A stretch of 64,000 nucleotides of DNA, taken from assembly GCA_022821085.1 (NCBI GenBank), contig JAJEEG010000006.1, forward strand, positions 1,447,330 to 1,511,329. Direction: 5' to 3'. A program made the translations under genes and the position numbers. The stretch is from Candidatus Latescibacterota bacterium (lineage in GTDB: Bacteria > JAAXHH01). Below, in pieces: positions 8,725 through 17,326 of the stretch (positions are counted from its first letter, which is position 1; every line of letters begins with the position of its first letter). The notes beneath the pieces were generated by a model, which saw nothing but the letters and a program-made list of their open reading frames with translations, made no database searches and was not told the origin of the DNA.

Positions 8725-9765
8725 TCATCCGATGTGAACCTTTTCGCCGGTCTTCGCGCTGTCGTACATCGCGTCGAGCAACTGCATGAACCGGTAGGCG
8801 TCGTCCGCGTTCACATCGGGGGCGACGCGGCCGACAACCGCCCGAGCGAAGTGTTCGACTTCGTGGAAGAAGGGCAGGCCGTCTTCCGGCGGATCGGTAT
8901 GGGGCACGTCGGATTCGTCATCGATCTCCCGGGAGGTGAAAACACCGTCCTCCATATGCCAAAGTCGGCCGTGTGAATAAGCGCCTTCACTCCCGTACAC
9001 CTCCACCACGGTGGGCGTATCGCAGTGCACCCAGCGGGAGCAGTCGATCTGGATCGTCTTACCTCCTTCGAAACCGGCAAGCCCCGAGAAATAGTCTTCG
9101 GCCGGTCCTTCCGGTCCATCATAGATAGCCTCGACGACGTGCCTGGCTGCAAAAGCCCATTTGGGGTCCGGACAGCCCATCCACCACCAGGCCAGGTCCA
9201 GCTCGTGCGATGCGTGCTGACCCAGCGCTCCGCCTTTCTGGCCATACACGTGGGTCCAGCCCTGGGGACTGTCCAACGGCGCCCGGTGGTTGTATTTCAG
9301 AAAGATGCGGGCGTGGTACGGCTCGCCGATGCGCCCCCGGCTTAACGCTGTACGCGTCCTTCGGTTCTCCGGATCGTGCCGCATAAAGTAGCAGAACTGC
9401 ATCGTCACCCCGGCGCGCTCAGCCGCTTCGCTGAAGGTCAGGATATGGTCGGCTTGCGTGGCGTGCGGTTTCTGTACCAGCACGTGCTTGCCCGCGGCGA
9501 TAGCGTCGAGGACCATGGGATAGCGGGCGGGCGGATTCACCGCGAGGAGCACGGCATCCACCCCTTGATCGGCCAGCAGATCGCGGTAGTGGTCGTACAG
9601 CCGGGGAATACCTTCCTCCCGGCCAACCCGGTTTCTGCGCTCCTCGATCAGGTCGCTGATCGCGACGACATCGAGCAGCGTGCTGGCACAGGCCGATCGA
9701 ATGGCGGCATGGCCGGCTCCGCCGCAGCCCACTACGCCGAATCGTACCGCATTTTCCGTTTGCAT
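8725..9765 (-). CDS. Gfo/Idh/MocA family oxidoreductase
   Basis: 346-residue NAD(P)-dependent oxidoreductase. The N-terminal Rossmann motif is VVGCGGAGHAA, the family motif is GKHVLVQKPHA, and the C-terminal alpha/beta domain contains GGALGQHASHELDLAWWWMG, the substrate-side His motif of the family. A GTG at 9774 is possible, but ATG at 9765 is preceded by GGTGGAG and gives the usual short N terminus (MQTENAVRFG). The substrate is probably a sugar, inositol or related polyol, not identifiable from sequence. It is downstream of pdxH on the same strand with a 94-base gap. Confidence 0.92.
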   Translation of the reverse strand: MQTENAVRFGVVGCGGAGHAAIRSACASTLLDVVAISDLIEERRNRVGREEGIPRLYDHYRDLLADQGVDAVLLAVNPPARYPMVLDAIAAGKHVLVQKPHATQADHILTFSEAAERAGVTMQFCYFMRHDPENRRTRTALSRGRIGEPYHARIFLKYNHRAPLDSPQGWTHVYGQKGGALGQHASHELDLAWWWMGCPDPKWAFAARHVVEAIYDGPEGPAEDYFSGLAGFEGGKTIQIDCSRWVHCDTPTVVEVYGSEGAYSHGRLWHMEDGVFTSREIDDESDVPHTDPPEDGLPFFHEVEHFARAVVGRVAPDVNADDAYRFMQLLDAMYDSAKTGEKVHIG

Positions 9766-9859
9766 CTTCTCCACCCGTATCTTGCACCTTGTCAGGGATT
9801 TGAATCGTTCTCCCTGATCGCCTGCAACATGTAATGGGCCATGCGGTCACCGGAGGCCA

Positions 9860-10498
9860 TCAGGGCGACAGGCGTTCGATCACCCAATCCCCGTCCACGC
9901 CGCGCCTGTAGCGAATACGATCGTGCAGGCGGAGTTCCCGTCCATGCCAGAATTCGAACTCATGGGGCGAAACGCGGTACCCGCCCCAGTTGTCGGGATA
10001 GGGCACGTCGCCCGTGGGGTGTTCCGCCTTCAGTGCCTCGAAGCGGTCTTCCAACACCTTCCGGTTGGATATGACTTCGCTTTGGCTCGAGGCCAGCGCC
10101 GCCAGGCGGCTTTCCAGGGGTCTGGACCGGAAGTAACGGGCGGATTCTTCCTCAGATACGCGCTGAACCGCGCCCGAAATCCGGACCTGGCGTCCGAGCT
10201 CGCGCCAGTAGAACACCAGCGCGGCACTTGGATTCTCGTCCAGGTCCCGGCTCTTCGCGCTGCGGTAGTCCGTGTAGAATACGAACCCCCGCTCGTCCAC
10301 CCCCCGCAGAACGACGATTCTGGCCGACGGCACGCCGGCCTGCGAAGCCGTGGCGACCGTCATCACGTCCGCCAGTTCGATCCCCGCGTCGACCGCGTTC
10401 CCGAACCAGGTGTCGAACTGCCTGAACGGGTCTGCGTTCAAATCCCGTTCATCCAGACTGCCGAATACGTACTCCCTGCGGAGTGCGTCCAGGTCCAT
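9860..10498 (-). CDS. pdxH: Pyridoxamine 5'-phosphate oxidase
   Basis: 212-residue FMN-dependent oxidase of vitamin B6 synthesis and salvage, converting pyridoxine or pyridoxamine phosphate to pyridoxal phosphate. Family features are PSARIVVLRGVDERGFVFYT, YRSAKSRDLDENP, ALVFYWRELGRQVRISG, SRPLESRLAALAS and the C-terminal WGGYRVSPHEFEFWHG...RLHDRIRY block. The frame is open to 10825, but the ATG at 10498 gives the expected length (E. coli PdxH is 218 residues). It sits 23 bases after the DUF1761-like gene. Cytoplasmic. Confidence 0.96.
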   Translation of the reverse strand: MDLDALRREYVFGSLDERDLNADPFRQFDTWFGNAVDAGIELADVMTVATASQAGVPSARIVVLRGVDERGFVFYTDYRSAKSRDLDENPSAALVFYWRELGRQVRISGAVQRVSEEESARYFRSRPLESRLAALASSQSEVISNRKVLEDRFEALKAEHPTGDVPYPDNWGGYRVSPHEFEFWHGRELRLHDRIRYRRGVDGDWVIERLSP

Positions 10499-10521
10499 GA
10501 GGTGCTTTCCGTGCCGTCCAC

Positions 10522-10926
10522 CTACCGCCAAACGGCGAGAATCGCGCCCATCAGCACGCTGTAGAGCACACGGTAACCGGACTGGATCAACCACAGTTTC
10601 AGCCCCGTGTCGCCGAACGCGCTGTCCGAAGCCATCGCCGTGGCGATGAAGCCGATGCCCACGAGGAGCCCGATCGTTACACCTCCTCCCAGGGTCGATA
10701 TATTCAAGGCGCTGATGAACATCGCGAGTACGATCGCCGTGACCAGGGAGGTGAAGAAACTGATGACGAAAGGGGTGGCGGACGGTTGAATCTGGTCCGC
10801 CGTCTTGCCCAGCGCGGCTAACCATGCATCGCCGAAAATTGGACCGTACCAGATCCCGCCGAGTGCGAATCCAACCAACGTCGCCACGAGAATGGCCAGC
10901 CAGTTCAGTCCGGTTAACTCAAGCAT
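10522..10926 (-). CDS. DUF1761-type four-helix membrane protein
   Basis: 134-residue protein with four hydrophobic segments: INWLAIL-like N-terminal helix with GFALGGIWYGPIFGDAWLAA, then FVISFFTSLVTAIVLAMFIS, a Gly-rich TIGLLVGIGFIATAMASDS and a C-terminal SGYRVLYSVLMGAILAVWR. The WYGPIFGxxW motif after helix 1 is characteristic of the DUF1761 family, which has no established function. It is probably co-transcribed with the GyrI-like gene upstream (25 bases) and pdxH downstream (23 bases). Confidence 0.83.
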   Translation of the reverse strand: MLELTGLNWLAILVATLVGFALGGIWYGPIFGDAWLAALGKTADQIQPSATPFVISFFTSLVTAIVLAMFISALNISTLGGGVTIGLLVGIGFIATAMASDSAFGDTGLKLWLIQSGYRVLYSVLMGAILAVWR

Positions 10927-10951
10927 GATGCCTCCTTGGTGCTAAAGGGAT

Positions 10952-11644
10952 TTATGGTGGTACGACCGTCTCTTCCAAAGGTTCGCTTTCGCTCCCGCCG
11001 GTGGGTACCGTGGTGGTTCCGCCATCCGGAGCTTCCATCACCGGACGGACCACGTAACGCAGGATGGTGACGTACTCCTCGGGGTTTCCCCTGAAAATCA
11101 TGCCGGGTCCCTTAAGATACTCTTCCTCGTGGGGACCGGCGAACGTATATCCACTTTCTGCCGCGAAGCTCCGCAATCTTTCAATAGAGGGGGTTTCGTC
11201 TTCATAGGGACCGATGTAGAGCAGTTCCACGACTTCTCCATAATCCCAGGTCGAAAGAGAAACCGTCATGCCGGGTATGTGGACGTACTCCGGCAGTTCC
11301 TCCACCGAATCGGGAACGGGAATGCCGTAGATACCGACCCACTCTTCCCTGGGGAGATCGGGCGAGATCGGCCAGCGGGCCCTGGGCGCCGGAAGGGGCC
11401 AGTAATCCACGCCATCGACGCTGTAGTACAGATCGTACAGCAATTCGTACGCATCGGAGGCCACGTCGTTCGGGTCGCCCCTGGCCTCGACCACGATCAT
11501 CCGTTGGGGCTGCATGGTAGAAATCGCGGGTTCGACGAGATGGCCATAGGAGGAAAGGTCGGGGCCCTTCCACAGGTAATAGCCCATCACGGACACACCG
11601 GCCACGATCGCGACGACAAAGACCAGTAAAAGTTTTTTTATCAT
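10952..11644 (-). CDS. Membrane-anchored GyrI-like (effector-binding) domain protein
   Basis: 230-residue protein beginning with a single hydrophobic helix (MIKKLLLVFVVAIVAGVSVM) that looks like an uncleaved anchor or signal peptide, then a GyrI/AraC-effector-binding type domain (about residues 45-200). Repeated beta-alpha units are visible: RMIVVEARGDPNDVASDAYE, GIYGIPVPDSVEELPEYVHI and ILRYVVRPV. Related domains bind hydrophobic small molecules. The tail is Thr/Glu/Pro-rich. No DNA-binding domain is present, so it is not a regulator by itself. It lies 57 bases downstream of dinB and upstream of the DUF1761 gene on the same strand. Confidence 0.75.
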   Translation of the reverse strand: MIKKLLLVFVVAIVAGVSVMGYYLWKGPDLSSYGHLVEPAISTMQPQRMIVVEARGDPNDVASDAYELLYDLYYSVDGVDYWPLPAPRARWPISPDLPREEWVGIYGIPVPDSVEELPEYVHIPGMTVSLSTWDYGEVVELLYIGPYEDETPSIERLRSFAAESGYTFAGPHEEEYLKGPGMIFRGNPEEYVTILRYVVRPVMEAPDGGTTTVPTGGSESEPLEETVVPP

Positions 11645-11701
11645 AGTCCTCCCGTCCCCGTCATTCGCGGGTCCGAACGTGGATCAGGAATTCATCGTAG
11701 A

Positions 11702-12871
11702 TCAGGCATTCATCGCGGATGCGCCGTGCCGTATGGCGCGGCGGCCGTAGCGGTCCCGTATGGTGTCGAGCGCGCGCACGAGACGATCCGACTTCCCGTC
11801 GCCTTCCATGAAGAGATCGGTCTGTACGGGTTCCTCCGGCCTGACCAGGTTGCCGACGGCCACGCCGAGCAGCCGAATGCCCGTCTTGCCGTCCCATACG
11901 CCATCGAACAGTTCCAAGGCGGTCTTGCCGATTACGAAATCGTTGTCTGTCGGCGCTACGGCCGCCTGCCGGGTGAGCGTCCTGAAATCTCCGAATCGGA
12001 CCTTGATCCGGACCGTCCTGCCCAGTCGCCCCGCTTTGCGCAGACGGCGTCCCACCTTGTCGCTCTGGTCCACCAGCACGCCGTGGCACTCCTCCCGGTC
12101 CACCAGGTCCGTGCCGAAGGTGTTTTCGTGGCCGACCGATTTCGCGGGATGCCCGGTCACCACGGGCCGGTCGTCCCGTCCACGGGAGATCCGAGCGAAA
12201 TGGGCGCCGGCGGCGGTGCCGAGCAACCGTTGCAGCTCCTCTGCCGATCGCTGCTGCACATCCCCGATCGTCCTGAGTCCGTGACGGGCCATGCGTTCCT
12301 GCATGTCCCTGCCCGCGCCCCAGAGGCAGGAAACAGGCAGCGGCGCAAGGAAATCCAGCACGCGGTCCGGTGGGACGATCACCAGGCCATCGGGCTTGTC
12401 CAGGTCGGAGGCCACTTTGGACACGAACTTGCACGGGGACGCGCCGACGGATATGGTGAGGCGCGTTTCCTTCAGCACGTCCGCCTTGATCGACCGGGCG
12501 ATTGCTTCACCGTCGCCAAACAGCTGCGACGAACCGGTGACGTCCAGGAACGCCTCGTCGAGCGATAACGGCTCGACGAGGGGCGTATACCGGTGGAAGA
12601 CCTCCTGTACCTGTCGTGAAACCGCCCCGTAGGCCTCCGATCTGACGGGCAGAAAGATCCCCTGGGGACAAAGCTTCCTGGCTGTCGTCCCCGGCATGGC
12701 GGAATGGACGCCGTATACACGCGCCTCGTAGGAACAGGTGGACACGACGGACCGCGGCCCATCGCCGCCGACGATGACCGGCTTACCGCGCAACTCCGGA
12801 CGGTCCCGCTGCTCGACGGCCGCGAAGAAGGCATCCATATCCGCGTGCAGGATCGTGCGTGGGCGATTCAC
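11702..12871 (-). CDS. dinB: DNA polymerase IV (Y family)
   Basis: 389-residue translesion polymerase. The first catalytic Asp is in ILHADMDAFFAAVEQ (residue 11), the second acidic pair in SLDEAFLDVTGS, and YxSxR-type residues occur in RSVVSTCSYEARVYGVHSAM. A helix-hairpin-helix region (RHGLRTIGDVQQRSAEELQR) and a little-finger domain follow; the C terminus is basic. The frame is open to 13018, but the GTG at 12871 gives the standard start MNRPRTILHADMD. An 8-base perfect inverted repeat at 12890-12927 lies immediately upstream and may be its operator. The family lacks proofreading and is often damage-induced. Confidence 0.95.
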   Translation of the reverse strand: MNRPRTILHADMDAFFAAVEQRDRPELRGKPVIVGGDGPRSVVSTCSYEARVYGVHSAMPGTTARKLCPQGIFLPVRSEAYGAVSRQVQEVFHRYTPLVEPLSLDEAFLDVTGSSQLFGDGEAIARSIKADVLKETRLTISVGASPCKFVSKVASDLDKPDGLVIVPPDRVLDFLAPLPVSCLWGAGRDMQERMARHGLRTIGDVQQRSAEELQRLLGTAAGAHFARISRGRDDRPVVTGHPAKSVGHENTFGTDLVDREECHGVLVDQSDKVGRRLRKAGRLGRTVRIKVRFGDFRTLTRQAAVAPTDNDFVIGKTALELFDGVWDGKTGIRLLGVAVGNLVRPEEPVQTDLFMEGDGKSDRLVRALDTIRDRYGRRAIRHGASAMNA

Positions 12872-12889
12872 GGCAGATGCATAAACACT

Positions 12890-12927
12890 TTGGATGTGAA
12901 TACGTTGACCGATTACTATACATCCAA
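12890..12927. promoter_or_regulatory. Inverted repeat, possible operator between dinB and an ankyrin gene
   Basis: TTGGATGT at 12890-12897 and ACATCCAA at 12920-12927 are perfect inverted repeats with a 22-base spacer. The pair lies 19-56 bases upstream of the dinB GTG and about 95 bases upstream of the divergent ankyrin gene at 13021. The position suits a repressor site. It does not match the LexA boxes I know (CTGT-N8-ACAG, GAAC-N4-GTTC). Confidence 0.4.
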
Positions 12928-13020
12928 TTAAACTAAACGCACGGCTGGCATACAAGGGCTTTGTTGACCGGCAGGAACCGGGCGTCTTTTCCCCGGGCTG
13001 CCGACAGAAGCGAGGCAATC

Positions 13021-13641
13021 GTGTCCGACCAGGCAGACCTGAACGCGACCTTGATCGACGCCGTGGAGAACGGCGACCCGACGCAGGTAAACAGAGCCGT
13101 CGAGCTGGGCGCCGATCCGGCCTGTATTACCCCCGCGCACATTCCGCCACAGAAGGAAACTGAGGCACATTTCGCGATCATGCGATACCTGTTCGCGCAG
13201 GGCACCGACGTCAACTACGCGGGATTCGAAGAAGGCATCCTCATGACGTTTTCCGCCTACCGCGGCCAACTGCGATACCTGCGCCTCTATTTGGATGCCG
13301 GGGCGGACATCAATCTCGCCCAGCCTATGAACGGCGTCACGGGACTGCACGTGGCGGTCCAGCACAACCTCCCGGAGGTCGTGCGTTTCTTCCTCGAGCA
13401 CGGCGCCAACGTCGACCAGGCCTGCCACGATGACGCGCCGACGACCGACCCCGGACACGTATACGGTGAGACGGCCCTGCATTTCGCCGCCGCGGGGGCC
13501 GACCGGCAAATCATCGAAATGCTCCTGGCCGCTGGCGCGGACAGGGCATCAAAGTCTTCCCGGGGAGAAACGCCGCTGGACTACGCGGTACGGAACAATC
13601 GAACGGAAGACGTGCTTGAGCTGCTCAGGCAGGGCGCGTAG
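13021..13641 (+). CDS. Ankyrin-repeat protein
   Basis: 206-residue ankyrin protein of about five units (QVNRAVELGADPACITPAHI, YLFAQGTDVNYAG, GVTGLHVAVQHNLPEVVRFF, ETALHFAAAGADRQIIEMLL, ETPLDYAVRNNRTEDVLELL). The frame is open to 12961, but the GTG at 13021 has GCGAGG five bases upstream and gives MSDQADLNATLIDAVENG. It is divergent from dinB and shares with it the intergenic inverted repeat. It ends 26 bases before the convergent sfsA gene. Cytoplasmic; partner unknown. Confidence 0.87.
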   Translation: MSDQADLNATLIDAVENGDPTQVNRAVELGADPACITPAHIPPQKETEAHFAIMRYLFAQGTDVNYAGFEEGILMTFSAYRGQLRYLRLYLDAGADINLAQPMNGVTGLHVAVQHNLPEVVRFFLEHGANVDQACHDDAPTTDPGHVYGETALHFAAAGADRQIIEMLLAAGADRASKSSRGETPLDYAVRNNRTEDVLELLRQGA

Positions 13642-13667
13642 GCCACATGGTGTCGATCGCCGAGGGT

Positions 13668-14807
13668 TCAGCGCGGATCCCAGGTAGTCCGGCGGGGCAT
13701 GCGAAAGTCGAGCAGCGCCTGCTGAAAACCGGGCGTCGGTACGGGATCGCATCCGCACTTGAACGTGTAGCATCCGGCATGGTATTCCGGACTCCCGTAT
13801 AGATCAGACAACACGCTGGCCATGTCTTCGGCGGCATCGACCGAGGTCCGAACCGGATAAACCGTCCCGGCGTGCCTTCTGGCCGCCTTCCGGGACAGGT
13901 CGTCATCATACTCCGTAAGAGAAACACGATAACCCGACTCATCACGTTCGACGATCAGCAGGTGACCCCGGTCCACGCACTCCTTCCGAATCGTGGCCCA
14001 GGGAATCGTCACTTCCGCCGACGCGATTCGGTAGCGCAGATCTTCGGTCCATTCGATGGAAACCGCGTGGATTGGCAGCCTGTCCTCCGCGTCGCGGAAA
14101 GCCAGGCTAAAGGCGTAATCCGTATGATAATTCGGGAGAAAAAACTCAGCTGAACCGTGGTGTACCAGGAAGAGCAAAGCGCCTTTTCGTCCGCCCGGGC
14201 GCGTTTCAGCCACCTCGGTCGGTCCCACCACCTCGGTCGGTCCCACCACCTCGATCTGTCCCGCCACCTCGGTCGGTTCCGCCATCCCGGCCATTTCGGC
14301 CAGCGACTCCAGGTGCCTTCGCCCGCGTTCCGTGACGGCGTCGGGAAACATGGCGATGCCGTTCCAGGACCGGGTGCATGATTTCACTTCCAGGCAAAGG
14401 GCGCCCTCCGCGTCCTTGAGCAGGAAGTCGAACCGGTTGCCGCCAACGGAAACTTCGGCCCCGGCAACTGCGTAATCGCTCAATACCGGGATCGCACGGG
14501 ATTCGATCAGCCTCCGCGCAACCTCGTTATTCAAATGAGTGTGCAGAAAGACGATGCATCCCCGGTAACGCACGGCCATCACCGTATGCCGCGTCTTGCG
14601 GACAGTCTGCTCGCCGTGATCCGCCAGGATCAGTCCGGCGCCCGGCAAGAGCAGTTCGCCCATCCTGCCGGGATTCGGCATAAACACATAGGTCTCCCTG
14701 CCGTCGATCACGCATCGAACGCTGAATCGGTTGGGACGGGAGAGGTACGTGCCCTCGACCAGGGGCAGGGAGGAGATGGGCGAATAAAAAGAAGACTGGT
14801 TAAGCAT
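13668..14807 (-). CDS. sfsA: SfsA-like nuclease with repeat insert and C-terminal extension
   Basis: 379 residues, much longer than the usual SfsA of about 235. The SfsA core is clear: SRPNRFSVRCVIDGRE, HMPNPGRMGELL-like FMPNPGRMGELLLPGAG, LEVKSCTR (catalytic-type Asp/Glu/Lys with FDFLL upstream), FPDAVTERGRRHLESL and GALLFLVHHGSAEFFLPN. SfsA proteins bind nucleic acid and show nuclease activity. An insert of four 6-residue units (consensus VGPTEV) sits between the RGRRHL helix and the next strand. After about residue 260 comes a 120-residue extension with Cys and His (GCYTFKCGC) that I cannot assign. The start ATG at 14807 lies 11 bases after the upstream PLP-enzyme gene. Confidence 0.88.
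   Translation of the reverse strand: MLNQSSFYSPISSLPLVEGTYLSRPNRFSVRCVIDGRETYVFMPNPGRMGELLLPGAGLILADHGEQTVRKTRHTVMAVRYRGCIVFLHTHLNNEVARRLIESRAIPVLSDYAVAGAEVSVGGNRFDFLLKDAEGALCLEVKSCTRSWNGIAMFPDAVTERGRRHLESLAEMAGMAEPTEVAGQIEVVGPTEVVGPTEVAETRPGGRKGALLFLVHHGSAEFFLPNYHTDYAFSLAFRDAEDRLPIHAVSIEWTEDLRYRIASAEVTIPWATIRKECVDRGHLLIVERDESGYRVSLTEYDDDLSRKAARRHAGTVYPVRTSVDAAEDMASVLSDLYGSPEYHAGCYTFKCGCDPVPTPGFQQALLDFRMPRRTTWDPR
14211..14282. repeat. Four 18-base tandem repeats inside sfsA
   Basis: Units at 14211-14228 and 14229-14246 are identical (CACCTCGGTCGGTCCCAC); the units at 14247-14264 and 14265-14282 differ by a few bases. The period is a multiple of three, so copy-number changes keep the sfsA frame. 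They encode the VGPTEV-type repeats on the minus strand. Confidence 0.9.
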
Positions 14808-14818
14808 CCTGTTATTGG

Positions 14819-15901
14819 TTAGGTCGACAATAGTTCCCGCAGCCGCCGGATGACGAGATCCACTTCGCCCGGTTGCAGCGTTCCCAGTTTCACCCTGAAG
14901 CGTCCGTTCCTGCACCAGGTCACGATCGAAGGCTCGCCATCGAGCAACAGCCGCTCGAACTCCTGGTCCGACCACCCTGGCCGAACGAGATCGATTTCAA
15001 TCGAGACCACGTCGCCGCTTCGCTTGACCGACTTGACCAGGGACGACGAAGACAGCCCCTTGCGGATATCCAGCCCCATGCGGTTGATTTCCTTGCGGAC
15101 CGCGTCCTCGTCTCTTTCCATGATGTACTTGACTGCCGCGTAGATGCCGGCCAATTCTTCCTTCCCGACCTTCATGGTGCGGCCGATGGCCCGGTTGGGA
15201 TTGCCGTGGGCGGCGCAACCCTCGATGATGGACCTTTTTCCGATGACCAGTCCCGTGGTCTGGGGCCCGCGGATCGCCTTGCCTCCACTCGCGATGATGG
15301 CGTCGGCGCCCAGCTCGCAGGTGAAGTACCGGAAATTGGCCTTGGGCGGTATGCTGAAGGCGGCGTCCACGAGCACGGGCACGCCGCGTGCGTGGGCGAT
15401 GTGGACGATGCGGTCGATGGGCAGCATGCGGCCCCAGGGCGACAGGGTCAGCACCGCGGCCGTACGGTCGTTTATGCACGCGGCGAGTTGCTCCTCCGTG
15501 GCGCCGCGTTCATCGCCCATTTCCACGATCGTCGCACCGGGCGCCTGGATGGCGATGTCCTCGTAAAACCGTGCGCACCGGTGCACGATGACCTCGTTCT
15601 TCATGCCCGTCGAATCGGGCAATCGTTCGATCTTTTCCGGGTCCGTCCCGGCCATGCAGGCCGCGACGGCCAGCGCGATCCCGCCCGCCGCACCGCAACT
15701 CACGTACGCGGCTTCGTTGCCCGTCATCCCGGCGATGGCCTCTCCGACCCGTGCCTGCATCTCGAACAGGTTGACGTAGTGGCGAGAGGCCTCGACCATG
15801 GCCTCCACGGCGCAGGGCCACATGATCGATCCGCCGAACCGCGTGTAATTGTCCGCGGCGTTGATAAAAGGCCGGACGCCGAGTTCTTCGTATATACCCA
15901 C
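14819..15901 (-). CDS. SelA-like PLP-dependent aminotransferase-fold enzyme
   Basis: 360-residue fold-type I PLP enzyme of the SelA/DgaE-like group. The opening is typical (MGIYEELGVRPFINAADNYT), with SCGAAGGIALAVAACMAGTD, VPVLVDAAFSIPP (the Asp that contacts the PLP pyridine) and IASGGKAIRGPQTTGLVIGK, where the Lys is the likely Schiff-base residue. True SelA is about 100 residues longer, so this is more likely a lyase or sulfo/amino-sugar enzyme than selenocysteine synthase. The frame extends to 15940, but the GTG at 15901 follows AAAAAGGAG by seven bases and gives the family start. sfsA follows after 11 bases. Confidence 0.86.
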   Translation of the reverse strand: MGIYEELGVRPFINAADNYTRFGGSIMWPCAVEAMVEASRHYVNLFEMQARVGEAIAGMTGNEAAYVSCGAAGGIALAVAACMAGTDPEKIERLPDSTGMKNEVIVHRCARFYEDIAIQAPGATIVEMGDERGATEEQLAACINDRTAAVLTLSPWGRMLPIDRIVHIAHARGVPVLVDAAFSIPPKANFRYFTCELGADAIIASGGKAIRGPQTTGLVIGKRSIIEGCAAHGNPNRAIGRTMKVGKEELAGIYAAVKYIMERDEDAVRKEINRMGLDIRKGLSSSSLVKSVKRSGDVVSIEIDLVRPGWSDQEFERLLLDGEPSIVTWCRNGRFRVKLGTLQPGEVDLVIRRLRELLST

Positions 15902-16153
15902 GTCCTGACTCCTTTTTGCTGTCCTTCCCTCGTGATTCACTGTGCCTTCACCGGATTTCCGTTTTACAAAATGAACGTACTTCCGCCCTGGAAGACGAAC
16001 AAGCCCTATCTCGCACGCTGATTTTCTTTGCCAGCATGTTATGAGGAGCGTAGGTTTTGAAAGAACTGCATACCGCGATATTTGCCTGGAATCGGTTTGA
16101 ATCCCGCAACCGTGGCCCGCCGGGTAGTCGTAAAGCGAAGCTTAAAGAGGTGT

Positions 16154-17269
16154 ATGAAGAACTGTGAGTTGATTGTCGCACCGAAAGCGGACGACAGTTG
16201 GATACTCCGGCTGGACCGCAATGGCGAAGAATTCTGCCGGGTCGAATTGTCCAGGAAACGCATGCGTATCGGACGCTCGCGGATGACGATCGGAGGGGTC
16301 GCTGGACTTTACACGCCGCCCGACCGGCGAATGGAAGGGCATGCCCGCGGACTGATGGAGGCGTCTCACGACTTCCTGCAGCGTCAAGGCTGCTCCGTCG
16401 CCCTGCTGAATGCCATCCCCGACTTCTACCAGCGCTTCGGCTACGGCGTCGTGTTTCCGGTATACCGGCTCTTTGTAAAGACGGACCGGCTGCTGAAGAC
16501 CTGTCGGCCTCTTCACGTGCGGCGGGCGCGCAAAAAGGACGAACCGGCGCTGGTCAGACGCTATAATCAATGTAACCGGTACCGTTCAGGCACCCTGGTC
16601 CGCCCGGCGGACTGGCGTTTCAACAACCTCGTCAACTACGGGCGGCCGCCCGGATCGCTGTTGCTGGTCGAGGATAAACGACAGCGGGTCGCGGGATATG
16701 CCCTGTGCCGGACGCGGAGCGACCGTTATTTCGTCCAGGAATTGAATGGTCACACGTCCGCAGCCTTCGAGTCGCTGGCCAACGCCATTGGAACGCGGGC
16801 CCGGAGGGCCGGTTTCGAAAGGGTCCATTTCAAACTGCCGATCGATCATCCTTTCGGCGAGTTTTGCAAACGCTTCGGAAGCGAGTGGGAGATTCAGCAT
16901 CACGTAGACGCGGAGGGTATGGGCCGCATACTCGATCTTCCTCGATTCCTGTCAGCGCTTCGCCCGGAACTCGCATACCGGCTGGGTAAATCGGAGTGGT
17001 CGGAAAACGCCTGTTTGTGGTTCATAACCGAATTGGACGCGGCCGGACTGAAGATAGCGGGGAACGCGGTTCGCTGCATCCGAAAGCGCAAGACGGGTTC
17101 CAGGGATATCGCTCTACCTCAGACCGCGCTGCTGCAACTCGCGCTGGGCTATCGCACGGTTTCGGACGTGGCAAATGAGAAAGACGTTCGCATACCTGGG
17201 CTGGCGCGGCCGTTACTGGAAGTCCTTTTCCCGCCTTCGCCGGCGATGATGCCCATGGTTGTTGAATGA
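16154..17269 (+). CDS. GNAT-family (Eis-like) N-acetyltransferase
   Basis: 371-residue protein whose N-terminal half is a GNAT domain: GGVAGLYTPPDRRMEGHARG holds the acetyl-CoA-binding region and NAIPDFYQRFGYGVVF is the following helix-strand typical of Eis-like acetyltransferases. A second, more divergent GNAT-like half follows, with DWRFNNLVNYGRPPGSLLLV, ending in a region that resembles the C-terminal sterol-carrier-like domain of that group. The ATG at 16154 has AGAGG just upstream; the frame is open to 16082. Substrate unknown. It is divergent from the SelA-like gene. Confidence 0.8.
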   Translation: MKNCELIVAPKADDSWILRLDRNGEEFCRVELSRKRMRIGRSRMTIGGVAGLYTPPDRRMEGHARGLMEASHDFLQRQGCSVALLNAIPDFYQRFGYGVVFPVYRLFVKTDRLLKTCRPLHVRRARKKDEPALVRRYNQCNRYRSGTLVRPADWRFNNLVNYGRPPGSLLLVEDKRQRVAGYALCRTRSDRYFVQELNGHTSAAFESLANAIGTRARRAGFERVHFKLPIDHPFGEFCKRFGSEWEIQHHVDAEGMGRILDLPRFLSALRPELAYRLGKSEWSENACLWFITELDAAGLKIAGNAVRCIRKRKTGSRDIALPQTALLQLALGYRTVSDVANEKDVRIPGLARPLLEVLFPPSPAMMPMVVE

Positions 17270-17326
17270 CAGCGTATTCTAATCGATCCGCACACCAATT
17301 TGAACGCTAACCGACGAGGAATCATG

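Noticed and set aside
14211-14282. Short CRISPR-like array
   Set aside because: The units are contiguous without spacers and are in frame with sfsA, so it is a coding tandem repeat.
14819-15901. True selenocysteine synthase SelA to go with the proposed selenoprotein
   Set aside because: It is in the SelA-like superfamily, but at 360 residues lacks about 100 residues of true SelA and has a sugar-lyase-like start, so it is not evidence for Sec synthesis.
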